The notes: generated from the letters alone by a model not told the origin. A stretch of 64,000 nucleotides of DNA from Hemicordylus capensis (GCF_027244095.1 NC_069657.1:392192943-392256942); one strand, 5' to 3'; counted from the stretch's first letter, positions 45,741 to 57,411 are shown. Program-made: numbers and translations.

Positions 45741-46114
45741 GTCACTTTACCATAGTGGGACCAATTAAAATTTTATAAAGTTCTGTGAACATTAGCATTT
45801 TTAAATACCTAAGTTGGAGGATGAGATATACTGGAAGATCTCTAGGTGATTTGCAGTTTCACACAGAAAAGCCTCAGCAAGGGTGTCTGGCTCCCAATTG
45901 TTTAACAATAGCAACAACAAAGAGTCCCTCCCTCTAAAATTAGGCTTTTCACATGAAGTATGGAGGAAACCCAGGGAAAGATGTTTGTGTGAAAGAACTG
46001 TGAGCTCAGTTGTGATACTGAAAACAAATGCCCAGGTTGAGCATCCTGTTCTTTATGTCCATACTGCCCCCTCTCCACCCCCTGCCCCCAGCTGACATCT
46101 GCCCACTAGACTAT
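45741..46114. other. Intronic, unassigned
   Basis: Nothing recognised. Confidence 0.4.
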
Positions 46115-46549
46115 GGCCCAGTTCATACATAACAGGAAACCAGAGGTCCCTTCACCTCCAGTTCCCAAATGAACCGGGGGATTACACTTACAAAATGAGG
46201 ACCCGCACTTTCACTCCTCAAACTGCACTTTGTCACCTTCAGTTCTCTCTAGGTTTCATCTGCTTGGCCTCCCATTTGCCTGAGCTAGCATTACATGCAA
46301 ACGCTGGCATGCAGTTTCATCACTCTAAAAATGGAGTTAAGGGTGGAAGCTCTCTTGCTCCAACTCCTCTTGGCTGTGCAGGCTGTCCTTCAGGAAAGGA
46401 AGACGGAAGCTTGCACAGCCAGCTCCCCCGCCTTTCCGCAGTCTCACTGATTGCAGAGAGGTTCCTCTCCCCAACGTACGAACACACATGGGAGGGCATG
46501 GAGAGGGGGGCGCTGGACCTGTGGTTCCGCATGACATATGACCCAAGCC
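46115..46549. mobile_element. DNA transposon remnant, 435 bp, about 37-bp inverted ends
   Basis: The left end GGCCCAGTTCATACATAACA and the inverse of the right end (GGCTTGGGTCATATGTCATG) align over about 37 bp, with most differences being transitions and with shared cores (TCATA, AACCA, AGGTCC). The target duplication is unclear, so the superfamily is not assigned. A smaller inverted pair (TGGCTGTGCAGGCTGTCCTT / AAGCTTGCACAGCCA) lies inside at 46370-46420. The 119-codon frame over it is chance. Confidence 0.55.
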
Positions 46550-48020
46550 ATTAGATCATAGTCAGTTCCCTTAGTTTATGGTGGAACACTGAATAAACAT
46601 CTGCCAAACATACATTTAAATATATAAGTAACTACCTTTTGGAAAAAAGAGCGCTTAAGACATATTTTTAGCCAGGCTTTTAGTAATATATGAATAGTAA
46701 AATTAAAATTGTTTTTGATAAGGCTTTAGTAATACACAGGATTTTAGTAATATTTAAATTGATTTAAAGTGTGTTAACAGTTTATTTTTGTTGTGTTTAT
46801 TTTTGTGAACCTCCTACAGCCTTTGGAGTCAGGCAGTATATAAACTGTGTGTATATATATCTCAGCCATAGTATAAATAGTAAGTTCTTATAGGATATTC
46901 TTCCTAATATTTAGCTACCACCCGCTGAAGCTAAAACCATTGCTTTTTGTCTTAATGATCATTTAAGAAGGGGCTTTTATGTGTCTGTCAGTGTGCTGTA
47001 TTTGATTGAAGGCGCTTAATCAGTGTTCCAGTATTCAAACAGTACTTACTACTATAAGGTAGTAGTACTACTACTGCTTACTACTTACTACTGCCTTTCT
47101 TATCTTGGATACTGCACATGCAGATACTCTTGTTCATCTGGGATAGAACAATTGTTCACAATTTAAGGACTTACTGAAAATACCTTCATCTTTTCACATC
47201 ATGTATCTCACAATGCAGTAGCAATGTGATTTTTAAATTATTATTATTTGTAATTATCATTTGTACCAAAAGGCATAGTCTAAACCAGACCCACAAGCAA
47301 AATGGCAGGGGCAATTTTATATATAATAACCTGAAGCCCAAAAGTAAATAATGTAGGACAAGATAGGTGGGAGAAACAGGCAGGGGAGGCTTTCCAAATC
47401 CACACAGAACACAAAAAGAAAACCCCTTAATGAAATGATGGTTAAATGATGCAGGATAACATAGCCTTCCCTTTCTGTGCCAGGTGTGTTTGGCTTCTGC
47501 AATCTAAATTTTGTTTTAAAGAAGACAATTTTAAGGCCTTCACCTCCACAAAATCCTATCCTTCCTTCTGAGCTTGCTAAACTGACTAGAAAGTTCTAAG
47601 CCCTGCCCCTCAGAAATGTCCAACTGAGCATGCTGCATAGGATCTCAGCTTCTTTTCACCATATAAGGCAAGCTAGCTGGAGACTGAATACTCTGCCCTG
47701 CCCTCTACTAGGAAATCAAGGAGGCATGGATGTTATGCTTTTTCTTGCAGCTGTGTGCACAGGCAACTGAGATCACATTTACACTTACATTCTAGTATAT
47801 GTCATGAATGTAAAAGGTCTTTACTTCCCCTTACAGAGCATGGGATGCTGAAAAATTATCCTATCATAAAGAGCTTCCTGAGGCCTCAAGGACTTCTAAC
47901 TTATAGGTTTTCTGTTATAATTTATTGAGTTCTCTTCAGGAGGCCTGTACTATACATCACCCTCAGGAACATGCCTTCACATATTTATATTTATTTCTGT
48001 AACTCTTAAGACTAGTAGTT
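46550..48020. other. Intronic, unassigned, AT-rich
   Basis: 46640-46860 contains a decayed LINE-tail-like end (TTGTGAACCTCCTACAGCCT ... GGCAGTATATAAA). The rest is not recognised. Confidence 0.4.
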
Positions 48021-48028
48021 AGTATTTT

Positions 48029-49640
48029 CAGGGCCGGATTAAGCTAGTGTGGGGCCTGTAGCATATGTTATGAAGGAGCCTCAAATTTAAAAAATGCACA
48101 TAAATATTGAAACATAATTTTTTTACTTGCATAGTAAAGTAATTCAATTTTTTCATTTGCCTAGTGCCCCCCCCCAACCTCCCCATGCCTCCACTCAGCT
48201 GAGCCAGCCAGCCAACAAACTTTGCAAAACACCACCCGCACACACACACAGAGAGACTTTTGTGACTCCTGACTGTGGGTTCTCCTTTGGAGTTATTTTC
48301 ACAAAGAGAAAGGGGGTGGGGAACAAAACTCTGAATGTTTAAATTAAAAGGTTCTCAGGAATTCTGTACTTTGAGAAATCTGAACCTATTAGCAATTTTG
48401 GCACACAACAGTGGATGTTTGATTCCAGTGTGTGCAGAACATATTGGATCCCAGCAGCCTTCACATTAAAAGGGTTATTTGACAATATTAAGAATATATG
48501 TTTAACCTCTTGTGCAAGCCTGACAGGAAAGCAGATGTATATTTAAAATAGTTGATGCATTGCAAATGAATGTGATTATGATGAGGTGCATTAGCAACTT
48601 CCATGAAAACAGAAGTATCCAGAAGACAATCTTTTGGCAGGAGGCACAGCCTCTTTCAATCTAAATTACACTAACATGCCTAATATTTAAAGGAGGAAAT
48701 GCACAAATCATTCAGTGCAACCCTAAGCATGTTTACTCAGAAGTAAGTCCCACTGAACTCAATGAGCCTTACTCTCTAGTAAGTGTGTTTAGGTTTGCAG
48801 CCTCCGTTTATCTTTGGACAATTTCAACGGGCATCCCAATGTAAAGCTTATGAAGTTGGCAACGCAGCAGTAGTTATTTCAGTTCTAGAGGAGAGGGAAG
48901 GAGCTCACCTTAAATTTGGCAGTTCCTTGAAAAGCAATGATCACAAATTCCCTCCCAACAGCACTAGATACTAAAGGAAGATATAAGTGACCTTACCCAA
49001 CAAGACCATAATATAATCTCCTTCCAAGCTCCCCTCAATTGATACACTAAATTTTGAGACTCCTCTTGCCGTCCATCTGAGTTACTTCTGGCTTTCTTTT
49101 TCCTCTTAAAGGTACACGTTCTCATTGTTTATCTTTACCCTCTCCCAGTCAGTCGGAAAATGCTGGCAACATTCAACTAGCATCTTCTTTAGCTTCCTTT
49201 CTTCCGCCCGGCATTAATAGTTAGTTGTTTTTTAATCTAAACTGCTTTTATTTCTTTTACTCTCTCTGTGTATGTTTTTAAAAACTTTTACAGTTTAAAC
49301 AAATAAGGACCAACTCCCTGGCGATTAAGTTGTCTTTGAGACCCCTTTGCAAGCTATCTGTTCTTATTGTTGTTCTTACTACTCCCTCCCGTGCTGCTTA
49401 ACATAATAGATAACCCAATCAACATCATGGTGCCAGGAAGACCTTGCTTAAACACCCTCCAGCGAGGCGAGCGATGCCGGAGTTGAGAATGGGCAGCAGC
49501 AGGCAATGAGAAGAGGCAGCAGAGAGCACCAAATAGAGAGCAGAAAGAAGGGGCAGACGTTCAAGCCAGGCGTGCGGGGCCCTAGAAAACGCGGGGCCCG
49601 TAACAAATGCTACATTTGCTACTATGTTAATCCAGCCCTG
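48029..49640. mobile_element. Non-autonomous hAT element, 1.6 kb, perfect 8-bp TSD
   Basis: Ends CAGGGCCGGATTAAG and the inverse of CAGGGCTGGATTAAC, flanked by AGTATTTT on both sides (48021-48028 and 49641-49648). GGGCC-rich subterminal sequence lies inside both ends. No transposase is readable. The middle (about 48300-49500) is AT-rich sequence of unknown origin with no ORF over 63 codons, and it includes the 80-bp palindrome at 48716-48802. Confidence 0.88.
48716..48802. repeat. 80-bp palindrome (GCAATCCTA family), inside the hAT
   Basis: TGCAACCCTAAGCATGTTTA ... TAAGTGTGTTTAGGTTTGCA: inverted halves around CACTGAACTCAATGAG. Confidence 0.75.
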
Positions 49641-49648
49641 AGTATTTT

Positions 49649-50269
49649 GAAAAACCCAAATTAAATCTGAAATGCTCAGGATTTAAGACAACACACAGGT
49701 CACCTATAGGATTGTTTGCAGAAATGATGGCACTTCAAGCTGGGTGGCTCTGACCACAAGCCCAAAGCAGCAAAACTTCTCGCCTGGAACCTTTTACACC
49801 CTTCTGCCAAGAGGGTAATAATGCCTGTGACATTTTGGCATGTTAGCAACTCTACCACACAAAAGTTCTCCATAGCTCATGTGTGTCCCAGAGACCATTA
49901 TGGTGCCCTACCCTTGATAGATGTGGCTTGCTAGCTCATTCTCTACTTTTTTGTGTAATGTCTGTAAAAATGTCTGTTTTATCTTGTAGTTCTGGTTCAT
50001 TCTCTATTTTTTATTGTACTGAAGTAAATGTGAACTTTGACTATCGAATTCAGCCTCTTCAAGGTTGTAGCCTAACTGGTTTAATTACAGATTTTTACAG
50101 GGCTCCTTGTCAGGTCTCCTACCATAGGCCTGCATGAGCTTTCTCCTAGTCTAAGGGATGAAGGGTAGATGGTGGCAGCTGGAGGCTGGGCTGTTCTTAA
50201 GGGGGCAGAGCACAGTGAAATAGGGGAATGAAAAGCTTGTGGTGGGTGGGTGCAAATCAAAGAACGCAG
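49649..50269. other. Intronic, unassigned
   Basis: Nothing recognised. Confidence 0.4.
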
Positions 50270-50880
50270 ACTCACTTGGCCCAATTCTACCCAAACTGTT
50301 GTCAGGTTGATTTGGGTCTGGTTCTGCCTGCTTCTATTCAATCTGCTTCAGCCCCTCTCTTCTTTGCTCCTTTCTCAACACTCCCCTGACCCCTTTACAT
50401 ACTTACCCAGCAGGAGAAAGGACATGTTTTCTTTATTTTCACACACAGGAGCAGCTTCTTTGGGGGCTTGTCTCTCTTTAAAATGGCTTCTGTTTGAACA
50501 CACACATCCTTTCCTCCCTCCAGTGTCCTGGAAAAGGTGCAGAATATCTTGGGAATCGGAAAAATGTCAGCATTTTCAGGAATGCTAAAAATCCCCCCAG
50601 AGTGACTACAGTTCCAGAACGGTAGGGAAGAAATACAAGAAAAACCTCAACAGAAGCCATTTTGAAACATCAAGGTGCAGACGATGCTGCTCCCTTGCCA
50701 CAGTGTGTGAAAACAAAACTTTGCCCTGTCTGCTGCCGGATAAATAAGTAAAAAGAGCAGGCCTGGCAATGTGGAAGTGGAACTGAAGGAAGAATTGGTT
50801 GAAGCTTTGATCCAATCCAAAGCAATATCTTTGAATCAGGCCAAAGTGAACCAGATCCCCCCACGACAGCCAAAGCAAGT
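50270..50880. mobile_element. Foldback element with long imperfect inverted arms
   Basis: AAAATGGCTTCTGTTTGAAC near 50480 pairs with the inverse at 50650-50668. Further out, TTTTCACACACAGGAGCAGC pairs with the inverse of GCTGCTCCC...GTGTGTGAAAA, and GGGTCTGGTTC pairs with the inverse of GAACCAGATCCCCC. The arms are about 200-300 bp and well diverged. The outer ends are not precisely located. Confidence 0.6.
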
Positions 50881-51249
50881 TGGTGACCCCTTTGAAGCAG
50901 GCTCCAAATCAAATCAGCAGTGCTTCACATAGCCATGAGAGTTAATTCCCTGTGACTGAATACACCACAGTAAAGAACCATAGCAAGAGTAGGAGTTAAT
51001 TTCACAGGGAACATAAATTGCTAAAATTAGTTTGAATTGTGTCATTTGATTCACAGTTGAGAAATGTCCAATAAAATATTTTTAAAAGCAGATATATGAA
51101 GTGAATACTTTCTATTAAAAAAATAAAAAAATGTATAAACCACATTGGATGTTGCTCCCATCCCCTGTAAGCATTGGAGACATAGACAGGCACCTTGATA
51201 ATGCTGGACAAGCAAATGCCCATAAGCTACAGAGAGCTACCACTTCACA
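50881..51249. other. Intronic, unassigned
   Basis: Nothing recognised. Confidence 0.4.
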
Positions 51250-51257
51250 CTATAGAG

Positions 51258-51747
51258 CAGGGGTGCACAACTCAAATGCCCCAGTGGGCCAGAACCAACT
51301 ATGACTTGGTGTGTGGGGGACAAGGTCAATTTTCAGCACATTAATTATTAAAATCAATTATTAAAAATATTAATGAAAGCAGTTTAGTCACCTGTAGGTC
51401 AAGGGACCCACAATTTTTAACCAAGGATATTGGCCAGAAAATAGGCTCTATCCCTGCTCAGTCCGTGGGGGTCACTGGAGTGCATGCCAACCCCAAACAA
51501 ATGCCAAGTCCTTTCCTCTCCCTAAATTGCTGTTGCTTTCAGACTGCAATCCTAGGCATGCTTACTTGGGATGAAGTTTCACTGGGTACACTGTGGGACT
51601 TATTTCCAAGTAAACAGGCATTGTATTCTATGGCATTGTAAGGCAATTTCCAGCTGCCATGTTGCTACAGGATAGTCCTACCTAGTGGCCAGTAAAAAAG
51701 TACCCAGGGCCAGATCTGGCCCTCGGGCCTTATGTTGTACAGGCCTG
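51258..51747. mobile_element. hAT non-autonomous element, 490 bp, perfect 8-bp TSD
   Basis: Flanked by CTATAGAG on both sides (51250-51257 and 51748-51755). Ends CAGGGGTGCACAACTCAAAT and the inverse of CAGGCCTGTACAACATAAGG. Inner phrases GGGCCAGAACC and GGGCCAGATCTGGCCC are typical of this reptile hAT type. A palindrome of the GCAATCCTA family is nested at 51543-51622. Confidence 0.9.
51543..51622. repeat. 80-bp palindrome (GCAATCCTA family), inside the hAT
   Basis: CTGCAATCCTAGGCATGCTT ... TTCCAAGTAAACAGGCATTG. A diverged copy. Confidence 0.65.
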
Positions 51748-51904
51748 CTATAGAGTCACCACTATAGTGTGGCAGGCTTTTAAGTAGCTAATGATAACAA
51801 TTGTCTCTTTTCACCTTCCTTTCATATTCTTTTGCTACTCTTCCTGCGCAGTTCTATTAAGGGCAAACAGTTTTAGTTTTCTAGAGCCAGCATATGTAAT
51901 TGAA

Positions 51905-52210
51905 CTAGATGGGCAGGGCACAGAGCATCTGCGCCTCTAGTTTGTTGCCGTGGCGCTCCCGCAACTGTTGCCATTTTGTCACCTGCCTGCCCGTTGCCAC
52001 CTCCTCCTTTCCCCACCCACCTGTCCGTGGCCCATCTGTCCCCGCCTCCTCCTTCCGCCCACCGCCATTGCCATTTTTGGCACCGTTCCTCCCCTCCCCA
52101 CTGGCCAGCTGGCTGGCCACTGCCACAACCTCAGTTTTCTTCCCTCCCACCTGTGGCTATCCAGCAGCTCTTCAGACTCTCGCGAGAGCTGCCACGCATG
52201 GCATTAGCCA
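51905..52210. other. GC-rich pyrimidine-biased stretch
   Basis: C-rich on the + strand (many CCTCC, CCACC and GCCATT units). Overlapping 81-127 codon frames on both strands reflect composition. No terminal repeats or domain. Confidence 0.4.
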
Positions 52211-52226
52211 CAGGTATGTCTTAGAG

Positions 52227-52362
52227 CAGGGATTCTCAACGTTGGGTCTCCAGATGTTATTGGACTTCAGCTTCCATAATCTCCAAGCCTAGTGGCCTTT
52301 GACTGGGGATTATGGGAGTTGAAGTCCAATAACATCTGGGGACCCAATGCTGAGAATCCCTG
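52227..52362. mobile_element. 136-bp hAT MITE (family H2), perfect 8-bp TSD
   Basis: Same family and exact length as 41384-41519. Flanked by TCTTAGAG on both sides (52219-52226 and 52363-52370). Confidence 0.93.
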
Positions 52363-52389
52363 TCTTAGAGAAATATACATAAATGGTGC

Positions 52390-52650
52390 CTGGGCCCATA
52401 CAGTGCCTGGGCCCGTAAAATGGCCTTTTCTGTGGCCGCCCCTCTTCTTTGGAACATCCTTCCCCTCAAATTCGTTCAGCCCCCTCCCTGGCTGCTTTTA
52501 AGGCCCTTCTTAAGACCCACCTGTTTTGCCAGGCGTTTGCCCTTTAATAATTTTTTAAAAAATGGATTGTTGGTATTTCTGTTGTTCACTGCCTAGTATC
52601 TTTTGAGAAGACAGTATATAAGAAGTTTCAATAGATAGATAGATAGGCTC
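52390..52650 (+). mobile_element. L2-type LINE 3' end
   Basis: ATGGCCTTTTCTGTGGCCGC, TTTGGAACATCCTTCCCCTC, GACCCACCTGTTTTGCCAGG, then a tail and (GATA)n. A diverged L2 C-terminus. Confidence 0.65.
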
Positions 52651-53689
52651 AAGAAGCAGATTTGCTGAATAAGAAAATTCTATGTTAAGTATAATCACTT
52701 CTTTAAAAAGCATATGTGATCTGGAAGGCAGCCCATTTTTGTCTAAATATATCTAATGAAGTATCCGAGTTCCTTAATGTCAGCTTTCAAAATGTATAGG
52801 TTGAGCAAAACTTGATACGCTATGCTAGCAATTGGTAGTGTAAGTATGGTTGCCTACTATTGAAAATTGGACTGTGCAAATTAAATAGCTATGGCTAAAG
52901 CTTTGCCCAGACACAATAAGCAGTTAGTCAGAAAGCCACACTTAAAGTTGATGGGAGCCACGTGATGAAGTTTAAATTCATACTTTGCTATTCTGTCTTG
53001 AAATAAATGGGCAAGGCATTCTTTTTCTTGTCAATTGACAACAATTGATGTAAGACTATAGGCCAAATCAGAACAGACAAGTCCTCTTCCCCAAAAAAGC
53101 TTTCTCCAGGAATCAATAGCCTATGTATAAGTCACCATATGGCTATAACATGTTGTCATGCAGGCCTGCAAAAGACATAAAAAAGAAATCCTGACAGATT
53201 GGGTACCTGCCCAACACCTGCAGGCTGAACAGTGCCTACTTCAGACAGGTACAGATAACTGCCAAGTTTAAATAGGTTATTTCTATTTTGGCTTTCCTGC
53301 TGTGTGATGAATAGGGAGAACTATGGGTAGAAAGATAATTTCTAAACACACTTACTGCCTTATCATATGCAAGTCCACTCTCAAGTTCTTACTCAGATGT
53401 GTGTGTGTTCTGGTGCAGTTGCCAAGTGACTGTTTGTCTAAAGATCTTATTAAGCAATAGCATTTTAATGGTGCTACACCATTAAGATTTAATAGACCAT
53501 TTAATAACTTTTAATGATGCTATATCAGACCTTTGTCCAAGCATAGCTGTGGTATGCAATGTAGTGGAGTATAACAGAACAGAAACTCAGGCTTGTTAAG
53601 TTTATTGAACAAAGTTACTAAAGTTTATTACTTAACTGTTACCAAATTATAAACAGTCCTACTCTGAGTGAAAGATCATCCTAGCAGAA
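52651..53689. other. Intronic, unassigned
   Basis: AT-rich. A phrase AGCATTTTAATGGTGCTACA is partly repeated just downstream (TTAATGATGCTATATCAGA). Nothing else recognised. Confidence 0.4.
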
Positions 53690-54240
53690 AAGCAATATCC
53701 TAGCAGAAAAATAACAGTCTCAAGCATCCAGTAAGAAATACAAACTCCATTGCCCCACGAAATTCCCCCATCTCAGTCTTAATGGCATCTTGACCTTGCT
53801 TGATACTTTTTATATCACTTGCCATCTCCTTAAGGAGCAAAAAGAGAGCGGTCACATCTGTCCCATTCTCTACTTCGTTATCCATTTTAGGCATTTCAGG
53901 GTCTTCCCCAGCCCCCCCCCCCTGGATTTTGGTCTGTCTGTTCCTTGTCCCCAGGTTGACACTTCTGCTCTCTCTCCCCCTCTTATTCTAGCTATGGGGT
54001 TGACTGGAGGGGGGAGAGAGAGATCGTATCCCTCAAAAAAAACCTGGTTTCTCCTCTGAGTTTCTTTACTGCCTCCCTCTAGGCAGGTTGTTGTGTTGCC
54101 TGCAGACAGGCTAAGCTTGGGATGCCTCTGTTGTTTCTTTTGAGCAAGGGGCACCAGGGCTTGTTGAAGCAACCGGTTGGCTAGGGGATGGGAGGGATGG
54201 GGGAAATGGGGAAAGATGTATGTAAAATGTCAAAAAACAT
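53690..54240 (-). mobile_element. L1 LINE 5' UTR and ORF1 start
   Basis: On the - strand: NTTTCLEGGSKETQRRNQVFF and SLPPPVNPIARIRGGERAEV (53870-54172), then MPKMDNEVENGTDVTALFLL and KEMASDIKSIKQGQDAIKTE (53700-53894), resembling the N-terminal coiled-coil start of reptile L1 ORF1. A 3'-truncated fragment, which is unusual for a LINE and suggests later deletion. Confidence 0.6.
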
Positions 54241-55614
54241 AAAATAAGATAAAAAAGAAATACAAACTGACCAATCTACAGAACTGATGATTGACATGAA
54301 CATTCTAAACTCTACCCCAAGCCTATACACACATATACATATATAACATCAGTGGCAAGAACAAAGACAATGTATGAATATATAAATCCCAACATGCAAA
54401 AGTTGTTGTGATCATGAGCTGGGGGGCAAGACATGTCACTTGCATGACAGCTGATGAACTATTTTAACCCATTACAGCTGTAGAAAGTGGTATCAAACCA
54501 CACAAACAAAAATAGTTAGAGGCTCTCTAAAGACATAGGAGGCGCTACAACCGTTTCCATGTGCCACCCGTGCCAATAAAGGCTGGAGATTGGGATCCCT
54601 ATAGCTCTCTGAGCCTTTCAAGATTCAAGTTCATTTTTGATAACAGGTGTATTGCCTTGCTAGATTAATTCAAGTTCCATCCTGTGCAGCATTTGACTTC
54701 CAACAGTCATCCAAATGCCTTTGGAATCTCACATGCAGAGCATGACAATAGCCATTTCTGTTATCATCCCCAGCATCCAACAGGCAGGGATACACTGCCT
54801 TAGAGAATGGAGGTTTCATTCAACTCTCATATCTTCATTTGGATGAATTAATAACTGGCTAAATTGCTCTGCAAGTTCCTTAAGAATTCTTTCAAGCTTT
54901 CTAATCTATTAACCTAATACTCTGAAAAAAAAAGATTAACAAAACCATCCTCACATATACTCAATCAACCTCTGTGCATCCTCTTTCCCCCCACCCCAAA
55001 TGCTTTAAATCTCTAGGTAGTTATAAGCTACTTGATAAACAGATGGTTCCCATCTGCAGGCTGAATCCAATACTGTAGAGCTTTTGAAATCCTGCCTTGT
55101 GTCCTATTTAACCCTTGAAGCTATCTTTCCAGGAGGAGCTGCATGCCAAAATGACTATTTTGTTCATCAATCTAGACTCATACTGAAATTTATCAGAAAC
55201 CACAGGATGAAAGCTTACACCTATATTTCAGCTTACACCTGTGTGATTGCTCCCATGTTGGTCAAGGTCCATGTGCAACCTTCCACCCATCATTCCTCTA
55301 ACATTGGCTTGTATCTTCTTGTGGGCTCTGGGCAAACACAACTGTGGGATCTGCACCTGTGTAGAGTCTCCTTCACAACTTTCTAGCGCCTGGCCTCAAG
55401 AACTTCTGAATGAGCCCCACCCCCTGCAGCAAACAGGGTGCCCAAATGCATGGCCCACATTTCCTTTGTCAGTAGTTCTTTATCTGCCTCAGCTGCAATT
55501 CCTTCTGGCTGCAGTTGCAGACATATAGCGCAACAGATGTCTTTTTAAAAGTGCAAGACCTGTAGAGCTAAACTCCCTGTCACTGACAGTCACAAGCTAC
55601 TATTACAACAACAA
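54241..55614. other. Intronic, unassigned
   Basis: No gene or repeat recognised with confidence. The 100-codon + frame at 55084-55386 has no known domain. Confidence 0.4.
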
Positions 55615-55840
55615 CAATGAATATTTATATACCGTTCTTCAACAAAAGTTATCAAAGTGGTTTAATAATTAAAAAATGGTTCCCTATCCCAAAGGGCCTG
55701 CAATTTAAAAAGAAACATAAGATAGACACCAACAGCTGCCAATGGAGGGTTGCTGTGCTGCAGGGACAGTTTCCCTTACCGTGCTAAATACAAGAGAATC
55801 ACCACCTGTGCCTGTTTGCTCAGTAAGCAGAGGGTGCCTG
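55615..55840 (-). repeat. Reptile LINE-like 3'-tail repeat family T
   Basis: TATATACCGTTCTTCAACAA, TCCCTATCCCAAAGGGCCTG, GAAACATAAGATAGACACCA: a diverged copy of the family at 11290-11535. Confidence 0.6.
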
Positions 55841-56478
55841 GGAATGTTCTAGATAGCACCTTGAAATTGCTTCAGCAAGTCTAGGCTTGCTGTCTGTTTG
55901 TACGATCTGGGTTTCAACACAATCTTGCAAACGGGAACAGCAGGGTGCCATCCACATAGCCACAGCCTGTTTCGGATCTTATCTTGATATTTCAGGCTTT
56001 ACACGTTGTATATGCATCGTTAAATGTAGCTGGTTTTCTGAGTTTTGAGAATAGTTTGTAGGCTTGTTGGAATTACTCAGAAGTAAATTATTTAGTTCAA
56101 TGGGCTCCCTCCTAGGTAAAAGTGCATAAGATTGCAGCTGTAGAAGTGTGGCTTGCTTTCAGAGGTGTGTGTGTGTCAATCACCAATTTTATTTTATTTT
56201 TTCACGAGTCCACTGCCCTTGCACAAATTCACTCGGGGGGGGGGAGAGGCGAGGGAAAGCTGTCAGTCACCCCCCCCTTCTCCCTCAGGGAAGCGCCCTG
56301 TGTGCAGATCAAGGAACAGGGGGTGCTTCCGTTCCTTCTCCTCCTTTCTCTCTCTCCCCTCAAAGCCTCAGAGAGAGGAAGTGGTGTAAAATCCAAAACA
56401 GCAAACTCTAACTGGCTTCAAAACATTAGGGCTAGCTGTTGGATTTTCCCCTAATTCCTCCCACACAGCCTGGAAACC
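55841..56478 (+). mobile_element. Harbinger-like element HL1, uninterrupted copy, 638 bp
   Basis: Starts GGAATGTTCTAGATAGC and ends with the inverse of GGTTTCCAGGCTG. It contains the HL1 interior (GGGTGCCATCC ... CTGTTTCGGATCTTATC), the 80-bp palindrome at 56053-56138, then CGAGGGAAAGCTGTCAGTCA and GAAGTGGTGTAAAATCC. It is homologous, in inverse orientation, to the two halves of 36509-38494. The target duplication is not readable. Confidence 0.6.
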
Positions 56479-57216
56479 ATCTGCTGTGTCGATGAAGAAA
56501 GGTAGAATGCTTTGTCTACCTTTTTAATTTATTTATTTACATTTATATCCCACCCTATACTACATGGTCTTAGAGCAGGCTACAACATTTAAAAATTCTA
56601 AAACATTAACCTATGGAAACGAACTAAATGATTAAGAGCAAAAGGCCAGGGCAAAGAGGTGCATATTCACCAATTGCCAAAAAGTATATAATGAAGGATC
56701 CTGACACACCTCAGCAGGAAGGTCATTCCATAACCTTGGGGCTATCACAGGGAAGGCCCTGTCACGTGCATCCACTCCTCGAACCACTGAGGGAGGCAGC
56801 ACTACCAGGAGGGCTTCTCCAGCTGATCTTAATACTCAGGCAGGTCTATATGGGAGGAGACCCTCCTTTAGACATTTGGGGCCCAAGTAGTTTAGAACTC
56901 TGCATGTCAATGTTCATACTTTGAACTGGGCTTGGTAGCTAATCAGCAACCAGTGCATCTCCTTTAGTACTGGTGTGATGTGTGTCAGGCCAGAAGTACC
57001 CATCAGCAGCCTTGCTGCTGCATTCTGCAGTAGCAGCCTCCGAACTATCTTCAAGGACAGCCCCATGTAGAGTGAATTACAATAGTCCAATCTGGAGGTT
57101 ACCAGAGCATGGATCACTGTGGCCAAGCTATCTCGATCCAGAAAGGGCCAAAGCTGGTGAATCAGCTAGAGCTGAAAACAGGCACTCTTGGCCACCACAG
57201 CCACCTGAGCTTCAAG

Positions 57217-57347
57217 TTTAAAATTTTAAGGTTTTAATTTGTAGATGATTTTTAAACTGTTAAATTGTTTTAAGTTTTTGTATATATTTTACTGTTTTAT
57301 GCTATTGTTAACTGCCCAGAGACGAAAGTTTGGGGCGGTGTACAAAT

Positions 57348-57410
<63 letters not shown>
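57217..57410 (+). mobile_element. LINE tail insertion ending in (GATA)n
   Basis: GTTTAAAATTTTAAGGTTTT ... AACTGCCCAGAGACGAAAGT, GGGGCGGTGTACAAATTAGA, then about 15 GATA units (57348-57410). It interrupts the - strand L2. Confidence 0.75.
57348..57410. repeat. (GATA)n microsatellite
   Basis: About 15 uninterrupted ATAG units, seeded at the LINE tail. Confidence 0.95.

Positions 57411-57411
<1 letters not shown>

Noticed and set aside
46195-46554. 119-codon + frame between the opsin exons
   Set aside because: It lies inside a DNA transposon with inverted ends and matches no opsin segment.
57348-57410. Regular spaced repeats that might be mistaken for an array
   Set aside because: Simple (GATA)n with no spacers. 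No CRISPR-like repeat-spacer structure exists anywhere in the window.
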